From an uncultured Bacilli bacterium (GTDB lineage Bacteria > Bacillota_I > Bacilli_A > RF39 > UBA660), in assembly GCA_947853365.1 (NCBI GenBank), contig CANTWQ010000080.1, positions 1 to 18,192 on the forward strand: DNA of 18,192 nt. The letters run 5' to 3'. Shown one piece after another: positions 1-7,415 of this stretch (position 1 is the stretch's first letter; every line of letters starts with the position of its first letter). The translations under genes and the position numbers were made by a program. The notes beneath the pieces are model-generated. The model was not told where the DNA came from. It saw only the letters and a list, made by a program, of their open reading frames with translations, and did no database searches.

Positions 1-932
1 CCTTGTTCACAACGATTTCCCCAAGCGTCAATGAGTTCTTTATCTTTATAGATACAAACGATTTCACAATGGTTGCTGCAACGATTACAATCGACGCCTC
101 TTGTTTCAAATTCCATGTCACTAATATCGAAGGAAAATGCTTTTTCTACCTTGCTTTTGCGTGCTAAAATAGCCACCCCGATGGCCCCCATCAAATGAGA
201 ATTGTCGTCCACTAAAATCGTACTGTTAGTAGCATCTTCAAAGGCTTTGACAACTCCAATATTTTTACTAACGCCGCCTTGAAAGACGATGGGGCTTACA
301 ATTTTCTTGCCTTTTCCAACATTGTTAAGATAATTGGTGACAACGGCCTTACAAAGGCCAGCGATGATATCTTCTTTTTTGTGTCCCATTTGGGCTTTAT
401 GCACCAAGTCACTTTCCGCAAAGACGGTGCAACGGGCAGCAATGTTCGTCGGATTTTTACTTTTTAAAGCAAGTGGTCCAAATTCTTCTACTTCTAGGCC
501 CAACCGTTTGGCTTGACTTGAGAGAAACGAACCTGTTCCAGCGGCACACAGCGTATTCATGGCATAATCGACGACAATGCCATCTTCGATTAAGATAATC
601 TTTGAATCTTGTCCACCAATTTCAAAAATGGTACGAACTTCAGGATAATAAGTCGTAGTCCCCACCGCATGGGCGGTAATTTCATTTTTGACAACGCTAG
701 CATCGAGCATGGCACCGATCAGTTTTCGGGCACTACCAGTGGTCCCCACCGAAACAATTTTATATTTTTTATCCATTTGTTTTTGTAACAAGTGTAATAA
801 ATTTTTCACGGCTTGGATGGGATTTCCTTCGGTCCAAATATAACTGCTAGCCAATATTTTATTGTTTTCATCGAGAATGACACCTTTGGTGGAAATCGAT
901 CCAATATCAACGCCCAAATAAGCTTTTTTCAT
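1..932 (-). CDS. CoA-dehydratase-type activase (COG1924, BadF/BadG/HgdC ATPase family), 3' end cut by the window
   Basis: Family role: ATP-driven electron transfer through a [4Fe-4S] cluster to a 2-hydroxyacyl-CoA dehydratase or related iron-sulfur partner. My translation gives 310 residues before the window ends. Visible motifs are the actin-fold phosphate loop GVDIGSISTKG (7-17), EIGGQDSK (104-111), CAAGTGSFL (129-137) and RCTVFAESD (167-175). C129 and C168 match the two cysteines that hold the cluster between the subunits in HgdC-type activases. A Cys-rich tail follows (DCNRCSNHCEIVC, 281-293, and GNRC, 305-308), as in the long fused activases that continue into DUF2229. The ATG at 932 overlaps the stop of the preceding gene (ATGA, 4 nt), so translation is probably coupled. 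The family call is secure. The substrate is unknown and the C-terminus is missing. Confidence 0.9.
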   Translation of the reverse strand, partial: MKKAYLGVDIGSISTKGVILDENNKILASSYIWTEGNPIQAVKNLLHLLQKQMDKKYKIVSVGTTGSARKLIGAMLDASVVKNEITAHAVGTTTYYPEVRTIFEIGGQDSKIILIEDGIVVDYAMNTLCAAGTGSFLSSQAKRLGLEVEEFGPLALKSKNPTNIAARCTVFAESDLVHKAQMGHKKEDIIAGLCKAVVTNYLNNVGKGKKIVSPIVFQGGVSKNIGVVKAFEDATNSTILVDDNSHLMGAIGVAILARKSKVEKAFSFDISDMEFETRGVDCNRCSNHCEIVCIYKDKELIDAWGNRCEQ

Positions 933-1996
933 TTTCTATTCTCCTTTCGCATCACGATCATATCATAGAAGGCTTCCAATCTTGTTTCAATTCCCGCTTC
1001 GGCGGTTTGGGAATCAAAACTGAAATATAAAACTGGGATCTTATAATCATGAGAAATATTTTCTAAAATTGGCATGGCATCCATTTCAGGCGTACAACCA
1101 AATGATTTGACATGAATGATACCATCGTATCCCATTTTGGCTAATTTTTCTGCTTCACGAATGGTATCGATTCCTGTCGCGCCAATATCATATTTTAAAT
1201 ATTTCGGAATATCTTTTAACATTTTGGTGGGATTACGAAAAAATAGTGTATTCGAAATATTGGTATGACGGGTAACAACAATTCCTTTTTGAGCGAGGTT
1301 TTTCTCGATAAAATGATTACTAAATGGTTCCATGATGGTATAGTATTCACCAATAATTCCAACGCGAAGTGGATTTTCAGGCTTTTTTAGTTTCACTTGC
1401 TTCATCATTTTTTGATAACGTTTATGTTTTTTCTTTAATTCCTTGACGGAACGAACACTTCGTAATTCTTGTAAAAAGGCTTCATATAATTTATCGAGTG
1501 TTCCAGGTTGTTCTTCGAAACCGACATTTTCACGTAAAAAATTCTCTGTTTGATCCATAATGGTCACCATCCGAACGGCCAAATAAAGGGCTTTCGACAA
1601 TGTTTTGATGGTAAGATTGGGATTATATTGTTTCATTTTTTGATAAATCGAAATCGGATTGGTAACTTCACTATCGGCAAAGTTAATAAAGGTAAATTCA
1701 TATCCTAAATCACGTAAGATCTGTTCTTGAATTTCCCCGTAATAACTCAGACGACAAACACCACCGGTTTGCACTAAAGTATCGGCACCATTTTCTAAGG
1801 CTTCAATATAACAACCAAGGTTATATTTGAAGGGAGCACATACATAATCAGGGCTGTATTTGGCACCAATTTCGAGCGTCCGTTTGGTCATTGGTGGAGG
1901 TGTCAAATAATCACAATCCAAAATCATCGTCAATAACACTTCGATGGGCACACAATAATTTCCCATATGAGGAAAACTAATTTTTGATTTTTCCAT
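929..1996 (-). CDS. COG3581-like iron-sulfur protein (HgdB/BcrB superfamily-like), partner of the activase
   Basis: A 355-residue protein of the group that accompanies COG1924 activases, either as separate genes or as the last part of one very long fusion protein. Conserved-looking elements are YVCAPFKYNLGC (51-62), GGVCRLSYYGE (78-88), SFGCTPE (298-304) and the C-terminal TRLEAFYD (338-345). C53, C62, C81 and C301 are candidate cluster ligands. Residues 186-207 are very lysine-rich. The ATG shares one base with the stop of the upstream gene (TAATG), and its own stop overlaps the activase start, so the three genes form one transcription unit. A strong GGAGG site lies in the end of the upstream gene. 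No signal peptide or membrane segment is seen, so it is cytoplasmic. The reaction is unknown; the activase presumably reduces its cluster (inference). Confidence 0.8.
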   Translation of the reverse strand: MEKSKISFPHMGNYCVPIEVLLTMILDCDYLTPPPMTKRTLEIGAKYSPDYVCAPFKYNLGCYIEALENGADTLVQTGGVCRLSYYGEIQEQILRDLGYEFTFINFADSEVTNPISIYQKMKQYNPNLTIKTLSKALYLAVRMVTIMDQTENFLRENVGFEEQPGTLDKLYEAFLQELRSVRSVKELKKKHKRYQKMMKQVKLKKPENPLRVGIIGEYYTIMEPFSNHFIEKNLAQKGIVVTRHTNISNTLFFRNPTKMLKDIPKYLKYDIGATGIDTIREAEKLAKMGYDGIIHVKSFGCTPEMDAMPILENISHDYKIPVLYFSFDSQTAEAGIETRLEAFYDMIVMRKENRK

Positions 1997-2913
1997 TAAC
2001 GTTCCTCCTTCTTGATGCGAATGATATCGACAAAACTTTCTAGTCTGGTTTCACGACCGGCGGTTCCATCTTGCATATCTAAAGTCAATGTCAGGATAGG
2101 TTTTCCCTTGATACGCCGAATGATCATTTCATTCACCAAGGAATCGGGACCACAAGGAAAAGAGCTCATCAGGATAATGCCATCAATATGATCAAAATAA
2201 AGAGGAATGGCTCCTAACATTTCTTTGTTGTACGTCCATTGCAAAGTCGGAGAAATTTGATGGGCTAAATTGCTTGCCGTCTCTTTGGGAACCAATGACG
2301 CAAAGATGGGGGTACATCCAAGTTCTTGTAAATAATCGATGATCGGTTTTCCGATATAATCATCGTAAATATTATAAGGATGGGCTACAATCAACAGCTT
2401 TAAATTGTTATCATCTTGCAATTTTTGATATTGTTCTTTTAATTGCATTTGATCATACGTATCTTGCCTAGACTTGGCAATGTGATAGGCTCTTAAAATA
2501 TCTTTTTTCTTTTTGCCTAGTTTTTTACCCATTTCTAAAAAACCATTGATTTCTGTTTGGTGATGGCACACGTCGAGATTGTAATCCAATAACTTGACAT
2601 GACGATCGCGAAAGGTGTTTTGTATGACATCATATGCCGCTTGAAATCGTGTACAAACGATTTCTCTTTCTTTGTAAGTAGCAATCCGTGGTACAAGAAT
2701 ATAATCACATTTATCGATGAGCCACTCTACATGTCCTAAATAAATTTTATAGGAAAGACAGGCTTCATCGATGGCATAGTTATTACCGATTTGCAACATT
2801 TCTTTCTTGGTCTTGGGGCTAATAATCACTTCACATCCAAGTTCCTGAAAAAAAGTTTCCCATAGATGATGATAACGATAATATAATAGTGCTCTTGGTA
2901 TTCCTATTTTCAT
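1996..2913 (-). CDS. DUF2229 / COG3580-like CoA-enzyme-activase-associated protein
   Basis: A 305-residue protein that opens with the typical DUF2229 start GIPRALLYYRYH (4-15), then DEACLSYKIYLGHV (49-62), SFPCGPDSLVNE (251-262) and a C-terminal DGTAGRETRLESF (282-294) resembling the end of HgdB-type subunits. C52, C87 and C254 are candidate iron-sulfur ligands. In other genomes this domain is often fused behind the activase; here it is a separate gene directly upstream of the COG3581-like gene. The spacing to the gene before it is 15 nt, and that gene's stop lies inside the AAGGAG ribosome site (TAAGGAG). The site-to-ATG distance of about 11 nt is a little long. Family assignment is confident. 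A specific substrate cannot be read from the sequence. Confidence 0.8.
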   Translation of the reverse strand: MKIGIPRALLYYRYHHLWETFFQELGCEVIISPKTKKEMLQIGNNYAIDEACLSYKIYLGHVEWLIDKCDYILVPRIATYKEREIVCTRFQAAYDVIQNTFRDRHVKLLDYNLDVCHHQTEINGFLEMGKKLGKKKKDILRAYHIAKSRQDTYDQMQLKEQYQKLQDDNNLKLLIVAHPYNIYDDYIGKPIIDYLQELGCTPIFASLVPKETASNLAHQISPTLQWTYNKEMLGAIPLYFDHIDGIILMSSFPCGPDSLVNEMIIRRIKGKPILTLTLDMQDGTAGRETRLESFVDIIRIKKEER

Positions 2914-2928
2914 ATTGATACTAACTCC

Positions 2929-3576
2929 TTAACTAACTTCTTGGCAATCTTTCTTGATAAAGGCCAACCCTTGATAATTGGGACGATCGACATATTTTAA
3001 ACAGATCCTATCATTTTTATGGACATCAAAATCATTTTGTGGTTCCTCTAATAATTGGGCATAATAATATTCCGTCGATGGTTCAAATGATTCGAGACGC
3101 GCTTTTAATATTTCTTTTTGGTGGTTTTGGTTCAAAATTAAAAACCGCACTTCATCAGGCACGATGCTATCACGACTGGCATCTAAAAAGGTATGGTTCC
3201 TGGTATCTAATAACGTGTTATAAGGTGCATAATAGCTATCCATTTCCTCTTCTACTTGCTCGTGATACGTGATAATGGAAATCATTTCTTCTTTAATGGG
3301 TGTCAAATCAAGATGGGTCATTTCATCATAACGAATAATATCGAGTCTCCGATCTAACTGTTCTTTATCTAAATAAACTTGATCGTTTTGCAAAGTTAAT
3401 GTACCTAAAATACGAAGAGAGATCCCCTCTTCATGATCGATATAGGCGTATGTCAAGATGGGATATTTTTTATTTTTCAAATGAAACAGATGGTTCATTC
3501 GTTTGATATCCTGTTTTCTTTCTAATAAAAACCACTTACGATCCAAATCACGAAAAGACATTTCACTTACTACCAT
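2929..3576 (-). CDS. uncharacterised protein, first gene of the activase operon
   Basis: A 215-residue soluble protein that I do not recognise. It is charged and mixed alpha/beta in character, with no signal peptide, no membrane segment and no clear catalytic motif. It has two acidic, aromatic stretches (around 108-120 and 160-180) and a single cysteine cluster near the end. A GTG three codons upstream (3585) would give 218 residues. I prefer the ATG at 3576, because AGGTG sits about 6 nt before it and the GTG itself forms part of that ribosome site. It lies 15 nt before the DUF2229 gene on the same strand, so it is probably co-transcribed. Whether it acts with the activase trio is inference only. 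Confidence 0.7.
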   Translation of the reverse strand: MVVSEMSFRDLDRKWFLLERKQDIKRMNHLFHLKNKKYPILTYAYIDHEEGISLRILGTLTLQNDQVYLDKEQLDRRLDIIRYDEMTHLDLTPIKEEMISIITYHEQVEEEMDSYYAPYNTLLDTRNHTFLDASRDSIVPDEVRFLILNQNHQKEILKARLESFEPSTEYYYAQLLEEPQNDFDVHKNDRICLKYVDRPNYQGLAFIKKDCQEVS

Positions 3577-3593
3577 GTTTATCACCTACGGTC

Positions 3594-3602
3594 ATTATAC
3601 CA
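3594..3602 (-). promoter_or_regulatory. extended -10 promoter of the activase operon
   Basis: On the minus strand TGGTATAAT is a perfect TGnTATAAT extended -10. No good -35 is seen at 17 bp (AACAGG), as is common for extended -10 promoters. The expected start of transcription (near 3587) lies at the edge of the AGGTG ribosome site, leaving a leader of only about 11-12 nt. Confidence 0.5.
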
Positions 3603-3653
3603 TACATTTTTCTTTTCCTGTTTTCTTGCCCTATAAAAGATGTCAAATTTTGT

Positions 3654-4664
3654 CTATTTTTCGTGTTGTTTTTCTTGGAATTTGATACTCATTGCTTCTT
3701 GAAAGCCTTGAACGGCATCTGTCACAATTTCTTGCCATGAGGTGTTTATCGAGTCAATCCCCAGTGTTTGCATGACATCGTCAAAATAGGTATTGGGATC
3801 TTTCCAAACCATAGCGGCGAATTGGACTTGGGCAAGAGAAACATGGTGATGTAGTAGATAAAACGATAATAATGTTCCATAAATATATGAGTAACAACTA
3901 TGCGCATGCAACCCGTTTTTGGCAATTTCGTTCTGTGAAGCTGTCATTTGTTCCTTCGTCATAGAAGGAAACTGTGTCGTTACTATGTTTTCCCATGTCC
4001 TATTTGCATCAAAATGAAGCGGATCGTTGATATAAGATGTCAATAATTCCGTTTCGATGATAAATTTTTTGAGACATTCGAAACTATTACTTAACCGTAA
4101 GTACAATTGCCGATGAAGTTCTTTTTCGTCCCATCCATTCTGCTTTAAATCTAACAAAAAGAGATTTTCGGCATGAATGGCTTTTAATTCTTCCCACATT
4201 TCACTCTTGTAATTCCATAGAAAGGTAGATTCACTATCCGCAATATGACTCCATTCATGAACCAGAAAACTAGCATCAGTGATGTTATGGAGAAAAGATA
4301 AAGTGATCAATTGACGAAAAAGATTGGCTGATGCATGTTTATGTCTTTCGATCTGGAAACCTTCCTTTTCTACAGAAAAATCAAAATTTCCTTGATTCCA
4401 CAATTTTGAAAAGCGTTTTTCATCATAAAACAAATCATGTTTTTTTAAAAAGGTAGAAGCCAATCGAAAGGTATCTTTTAAACTAACATATTGATACGTT
4501 GGTGCAGGCACAAAAAAATGAATCTCAGGCATCGCCTTCATAATGGCTAGTGCATCCTCTCGCAATTCATAAAGATGATTATAATAGAACATTTGATCCC
4601 AAGTACTATGTTCACCTGTGATTGTTTCTAAATAAGTCTCTATTTGTTTTTTTAAATCGTTCAT
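3654..4664 (-). CDS. compact M3-like (oligoendopeptidase F-type) metallopeptidase
   Basis: A 336-residue protein with the zinc-binding HEXXH motif as HEWSH (136-140). It is followed by EELKAIHAENLFLLDL (158-173), which lines up with the M3 peptidase block EVASTFNE..LL; E159 is the likely third zinc ligand. The C-terminal part (YSYIYGTLLSFYLL, 258-271, and FDDVMQTLGID, 294-304) also resembles the end of PepF-like peptidases. Full-length M3 enzymes are about 560-700 residues, so the long N-terminal helical part is shortened here. The loop from HEXXH to the third ligand is about 19 residues rather than about 24. No signal peptide is seen, so it is probably a cytosolic peptidase. The ATG overlaps the upstream stop (ATGA) and has a GAGGTGG site. 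The family call rests on motif reading only. Confidence 0.6.
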   Translation of the reverse strand: MNDLKKQIETYLETITGEHSTWDQMFYYNHLYELREDALAIMKAMPEIHFFVPAPTYQYVSLKDTFRLASTFLKKHDLFYDEKRFSKLWNQGNFDFSVEKEGFQIERHKHASANLFRQLITLSFLHNITDASFLVHEWSHIADSESTFLWNYKSEMWEELKAIHAENLFLLDLKQNGWDEKELHRQLYLRLSNSFECLKKFIIETELLTSYINDPLHFDANRTWENIVTTQFPSMTKEQMTASQNEIAKNGLHAHSCYSYIYGTLLSFYLLHHHVSLAQVQFAAMVWKDPNTYFDDVMQTLGIDSINTSWQEIVTDAVQGFQEAMSIKFQEKQHEK

Positions 4665-5257
4665 TCTTCCACCTCAAAGAAAAATTCAAATAATTTATTT
4701 TTAGGGGTATGGTCTACTAAAGTAACGATCTCTGTAATCATACTCATTTCAAGAAGTTCAATCATCGTTCTTTCCCCGGTTTCGGGTATATAACAAATTC
4801 TGCGTTCATTTTGATATTCAATGTAGACGGCATTGACCAACGACTCGTTTAATACGGCATTATAGATAAAAATAATTTCTTTGATCTCTTCTTTTGCTTC
4901 GGTTTGGTATTGGGCATAATATTCCATACAAAAAGATTGATACAACTTTTTATAGTGTTCTTGTAGATAATGATACAAATTAGCTTTAATATTATCATTT
5001 TTATTCGTACTATAGGCTTGATATACTTTCATATATTGTAACGCTTTGATCCATTCACGATAAGTCATGATAGGAAGAAGATTTTCTATTTCTTCGTTAA
5101 GTTTCCTTTTCCATTCTTTGCGATGCATGAAGGTCAATTTTCTTCCTTTCATGATTTCGATCATATTTAAATTGGTTTGATCCGTCAGGGCACTGATAAA
5201 CTTCTTCATGGCCTTTTTTCTTTGATTCTCTTTGATTTTTTCTATATACTGTATCAT
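4661..5257 (-). CDS. uncharacterised helical protein coupled to the M3-like peptidase
   Basis: A protein of 198 residues, basic in its N-terminal third and rich in Lys, Glu and Tyr, mostly helical by composition, with no membrane segment and no motif I recognise. I start it at the ATG at 5257. It has GGAAGTGAT (5264-5272, minus), one mismatch from the ideal GGAGGTGAT, about 10 nt upstream. The longer version from 5287 would begin inside the -10 element and has no ribosome site. Its stop overlaps the ATG of the metallopeptidase by 4 nt, so the two are translated together. It may be a substrate-handling or regulatory partner of the peptidase (inference). It is divergent from the gene at 5348. 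Confidence 0.65.
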   Translation of the reverse strand: MIQYIEKIKENQRKKAMKKFISALTDQTNLNMIEIMKGRKLTFMHRKEWKRKLNEEIENLLPIMTYREWIKALQYMKVYQAYSTNKNDNIKANLYHYLQEHYKKLYQSFCMEYYAQYQTEAKEEIKEIIFIYNAVLNESLVNAVYIEYQNERRICYIPETGERTMIELLEMSMITEIVTLVDHTPKNKLFEFFFEVEE

Positions 5258-5282
5258 TCTTTTATCACTTCCGTTCTTTTTT

Positions 5283-5311
5283 ATCATAGCATAGATTTCT
5301 TTTCATGCCTA
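5283..5311 (-). promoter_or_regulatory. promoter for the unknown/M3-like pair
   Basis: Minus strand: TAGGCA (5306-5311), a 17-bp spacer, then TATGAT (5283-5288) preceded by TGC, giving an extended -10. Transcription would start near 5276, downstream of the longer in-frame ATG at 5287. This supports the start at 5257. Confidence 0.55.
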
Positions 5312-5328
5312 CCATTCTTTGCTATAAT
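5300..5328 (+). promoter_or_regulatory. promoter for the gene at 5348
   Basis: Plus strand: TTTTCA (5300-5305), a 17-bp spacer, then a perfect TATAAT (5323-5328). It overlaps the divergent promoter on the other strand, so the two genes could be co-regulated. The predicted transcription start falls within the AGAGAGGTG ribosome site, giving a leader of about 13 nt. Confidence 0.55.
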
Positions 5329-5347
5329 GAAAGAGAGGTGTATTTCG

Positions 5348-5884
5348 ATGGAAGTAGAAATGATTATGAATCGTACGTATCAAAATTTATGTTTGTTGGT
5401 AAGAGATTTAAAGATGACTGTTGAAAATTTTCAAAAATATCGAAAGGGTCTCATTGTTACCGAACCTAGTTTTATCGAATCTACTTGTAAACTCGGGGGA
5501 ATGGTCGATACTTGTAATACACGGTTTTGTATTCTGACCAATCAAGCTAACGATATGATGGAATTAGAAAAAGAAAACCAGGTGGACTTTGGGCTTTATG
5601 TGATAGGAACCCATGCTTATTTATTGGTACTTGATACATTTCAAATTGAAAAAAAACAACTCATCGTGTTGTTGCAAATTCAAAAACAGGACATTCCTTT
5701 CTTTCAAGAAAACGAGGTTTCCATTCATGCTTCTTTGGTAAAACAAGTCAAAAAACAAATGATACAGGCTTTATCAGAAAAACCGATCGCAGGCATTGAT
5801 ACCGATCTTTGGTTAAAACATACGAATTTTCCGATTGGCATGAAGGATGATGGTTCCTTTTACAAAGAAAAAGAAGAAATATAA
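5348..5884 (+). CDS. uncharacterised 178-residue protein
   Basis: I do not recognise this protein. It starts at the ATG at 5348, with AGAGAGGTG (5332-5340) 7 nt upstream. An open frame extends upstream to 5177 but runs antisense through the neighbouring gene and the promoter, so the short form is preferred. It has three closely spaced cysteines (C47, C56, C61), a hydrophobic beta-like stretch (FGLYVIGTHAYLLVLD, 81-96; LIVLLQIQ, 105-112), a basic helix (131-140) and a Lys/Glu-rich end. No signal peptide is seen. Its last codons form one arm of the terminator shared with the convergent gene. It is monocistronic with its own promoter. Confidence 0.65.
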   Translation: MEVEMIMNRTYQNLCLLVRDLKMTVENFQKYRKGLIVTEPSFIESTCKLGGMVDTCNTRFCILTNQANDMMELEKENQVDFGLYVIGTHAYLLVLDTFQIEKKQLIVLLQIQKQDIPFFQENEVSIHASLVKQVKKQMIQALSEKPIAGIDTDLWLKHTNFPIGMKDDGSFYKEKEEI

Positions 5885-5900
5885 ACGTTTCTTCTTTTTC
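5867..5900. terminator. bidirectional terminator between convergent genes
   Basis: A perfect 13-bp stem (GAAAAAGAAGAAA, 5867-5879, with its complement at 5888-5900) encloses an 8-nt loop. The U-rich arm serves as the termination tract in both directions. The plus gene's stop codon (5882-5884) lies in the loop and the minus gene's stop codon begins at 5900, so the hairpin is built partly from coding sequence. Confidence 0.75.
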
Positions 5901-6793
5901 TATCCTCCTTGGAGATTGTTACTCTTTTGAAAAGAGATCCGATTTTGCGTTTCTATATTTTCTAAATATAATTGGTTTTCGTTTTGTTTAGATAAGGCCA
6001 CGATATATTCTGTTTGTTTATCATCAGTTTTCGTATCTTGTTCTTCATCTTTGATCGAAGCTTCTGTTTTAATCAAATTGATTTGATAATAAAAGTAATC
6101 CTGATCTTCGTAGAGAATATCGCCATAGATCGTAGCACCATTTTCGAGAGTAAATAGTCCTTTCATAAAAGCCATTTCTAAATCATTTTTATTATAATAC
6201 CATTCATAAGTACCATCTTGTTTTAAGACCAGAAGATTATTTCCATCGACTTCTTCCCAGGTGGTATATAACATTTGCTTATAATGTTCATTTTCTTCGA
6301 CCATGGTCGCTGGTCGCTCAATGGTTGTTACACTCCACGGCAAAAAGGAAAACTCAGCATTGGTCGTTTCTATATAAAGATAAAAAGAAATTTCTAAAAT
6401 AGTAAATAATGATGTAATGACCAATAAAATGGTACCCAGTTTTTTATTAGTAATTGTCGTAATACCAAAGAGAATCGCGGATGCAGTCAAAAAGAAGATA
6501 CAACCCATCGGATAGAAAAAATATAATAAAATGTTAATAGCAAAAAAGATCGTTCCTAACATCCATAAAATGGAGGTATTTTGGGTTGGTATCTTGGTTT
6601 GAGGATGTTGTAAGTTTTCTCCACAAAAAGGACAAATCACAAGATCTTCGATGATTTTTCGCTTGCAAGTCGGACAAATGATCCACTTTTTTTCCGCCAC
6701 TGGTCCATCATCTAAGGGAAGTGGATTTCCACAGTGATCGCAAAACATCTGATTTTCTTTATATGGATATCCACAGTTTTTGCATTTTAACAT
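5900..6793 (-). CDS. double zinc-ribbon membrane protein
   Basis: A 297-residue protein. Two zinc ribbons stand at the N-terminus: C4-C7-C18-C21 and C40-C43-C54-C57. Hydrophobic segments follow at about 74-93, 96-114 and 119-141. The rest (about 145-297) is a hydrophilic domain with strands such as NNLLVLKQDGTYEWYY (185-200), like small beta-rich extracytoplasmic domains. Three membrane passes would put the zinc ribbons inside and the C-terminal domain outside. The layout resembles zinc-ribbon membrane proteins of Bacillota with no assigned activity, perhaps envelope sensing (inference). GGAGG lies 7 nt before the ATG. It is monocistronic: it has its own promoter, a terminator stands in front of it, and it shares the hairpin with the convergent gene behind it. 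Confidence 0.7.
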   Translation of the reverse strand: MLKCKNCGYPYKENQMFCDHCGNPLPLDDGPVAEKKWIICPTCKRKIIEDLVICPFCGENLQHPQTKIPTQNTSILWMLGTIFFAINILLYFFYPMGCIFFLTASAILFGITTITNKKLGTILLVITSLFTILEISFYLYIETTNAEFSFLPWSVTTIERPATMVEENEHYKQMLYTTWEEVDGNNLLVLKQDGTYEWYYNKNDLEMAFMKGLFTLENGATIYGDILYEDQDYFYYQINLIKTEASIKDEEQDTKTDDKQTEYIVALSKQNENQLYLENIETQNRISFQKSNNLQGG

Positions 6794-6818
6794 GTCCGAT
6801 CCTCCCTATCATGATTTC

Positions 6819-6827
6819 ATTATAGCA
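6819..6827 (-). promoter_or_regulatory. extended -10 promoter of the zinc-ribbon gene
   Basis: Minus strand TGCTATAAT is a perfect TGnTATAAT. The -35 at 17 bp (TTACCC, 6842-6847) is weak. It lies between the upstream terminator and the GGGAGGATC ribosome site. Confidence 0.55.
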
Positions 6828-6865
6828 CGAACTTTTCTTTTGGGTAAATATCTTTTCAACATAGC

Positions 6866-6887
6866 AAAAAAGACATTTGTCAATGCC
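6866..6887 (-). terminator. rho-independent terminator after the thioredoxin-like gene
   Basis: Minus strand: stem GGCATT / AATGTC (one G-U pair) with loop GACA, followed by a T6 tract. Preceding A residues can pair with the T tract and lengthen the stem. It begins about 8 nt past the stop codon at 6895. Confidence 0.65.
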
Positions 6888-6894
6888 TCTTTCT

Positions 6895-7395
6895 TTATTC
6901 TTGTGGAATCAAACCTTGCTCTTGATAAAAACTGATCGTTGCTTCTTTGGTCATGGCTCCTGGAGATACTGCGATTTGTTCTTTGTTTTCCATAATGAGT
7001 GTCAGTGGTGTACCCCATTGTGGATTTTCTGCAAAATATGGTGCAGTTTCTAGAAATTCACTGATTTCCGCATCGGTCATTGTTAGAATATCGACAATGT
7101 AGATTGGAATCTGATATTCTTCGGCAATTTCATCTAGAATTGGTTTATATTGTAGACAATATCCACAAGTAGTTTGAACGATGACAAAGATAGATTTTTC
7201 CTTCTTTGCTAATTGGTCTTGATATTCATCATAACTTAAGAATGTTAAATGTGGATATGCTTTTTCTTCACTGGTCAAATTATTTTCTCCTTGGTTTTGT
7301 GATTGGTTACTTTGCACTAAAATACCAATGGCAACGATTTCTGCAATCAATAAAACGGATAAAATAATGATAATAATTTTTTGATATGTTTTCAT
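6895..7395 (-). CDS. membrane-anchored thioredoxin-like protein (CGYC)
   Basis: A 166-residue protein with an N-terminal hydrophobic segment (about 7-27) after a short basic end, without a lipobox cysteine, so it is probably an uncleaved anchor. A polar linker rich in Gln and Asn (28-45) leads to a thioredoxin fold. FVIVQTTCGYC (70-80) holds the CxxC active site C77/C80, and WGTPLTL (127-133) has the cis-proline P130 expected opposite it. The domain therefore faces outside and could act as a thiol-disulfide oxidoreductase or a redox carrier for exported proteins. The partner is unknown. The ATG has a GAGGT site 4-5 nt upstream. It follows the PLP enzyme by 38 nt on the same strand but has its own strong promoter and a terminator, so it can be expressed alone. 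Confidence 0.8.
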   Translation of the reverse strand: MKTYQKIIIIILSVLLIAEIVAIGILVQSNQSQNQGENNLTSEEKAYPHLTFLSYDEYQDQLAKKEKSIFVIVQTTCGYCLQYKPILDEIAEEYQIPIYIVDILTMTDAEISEFLETAPYFAENPQWGTPLTLIMENKEQIAVSPGAMTKEATISFYQEQGLIPQE

Positions 7396-7415
7396 ACGAC
7401 CTCACTTACTTCTAC

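Noticed and set aside
5177..5347. An N-terminal hydrophobic extension of the gene at 5348
   Set aside because: It would run antisense through the start of the divergent gene and through both promoters. The ribosome site at 5332-5340 fits the ATG at 5348.
6809..7018. A 69-codon open frame on the minus strand
   Set aside because: It overlaps the end of the thioredoxin-like gene, the terminator and the next promoter, and has a composition typical of a shadow frame.
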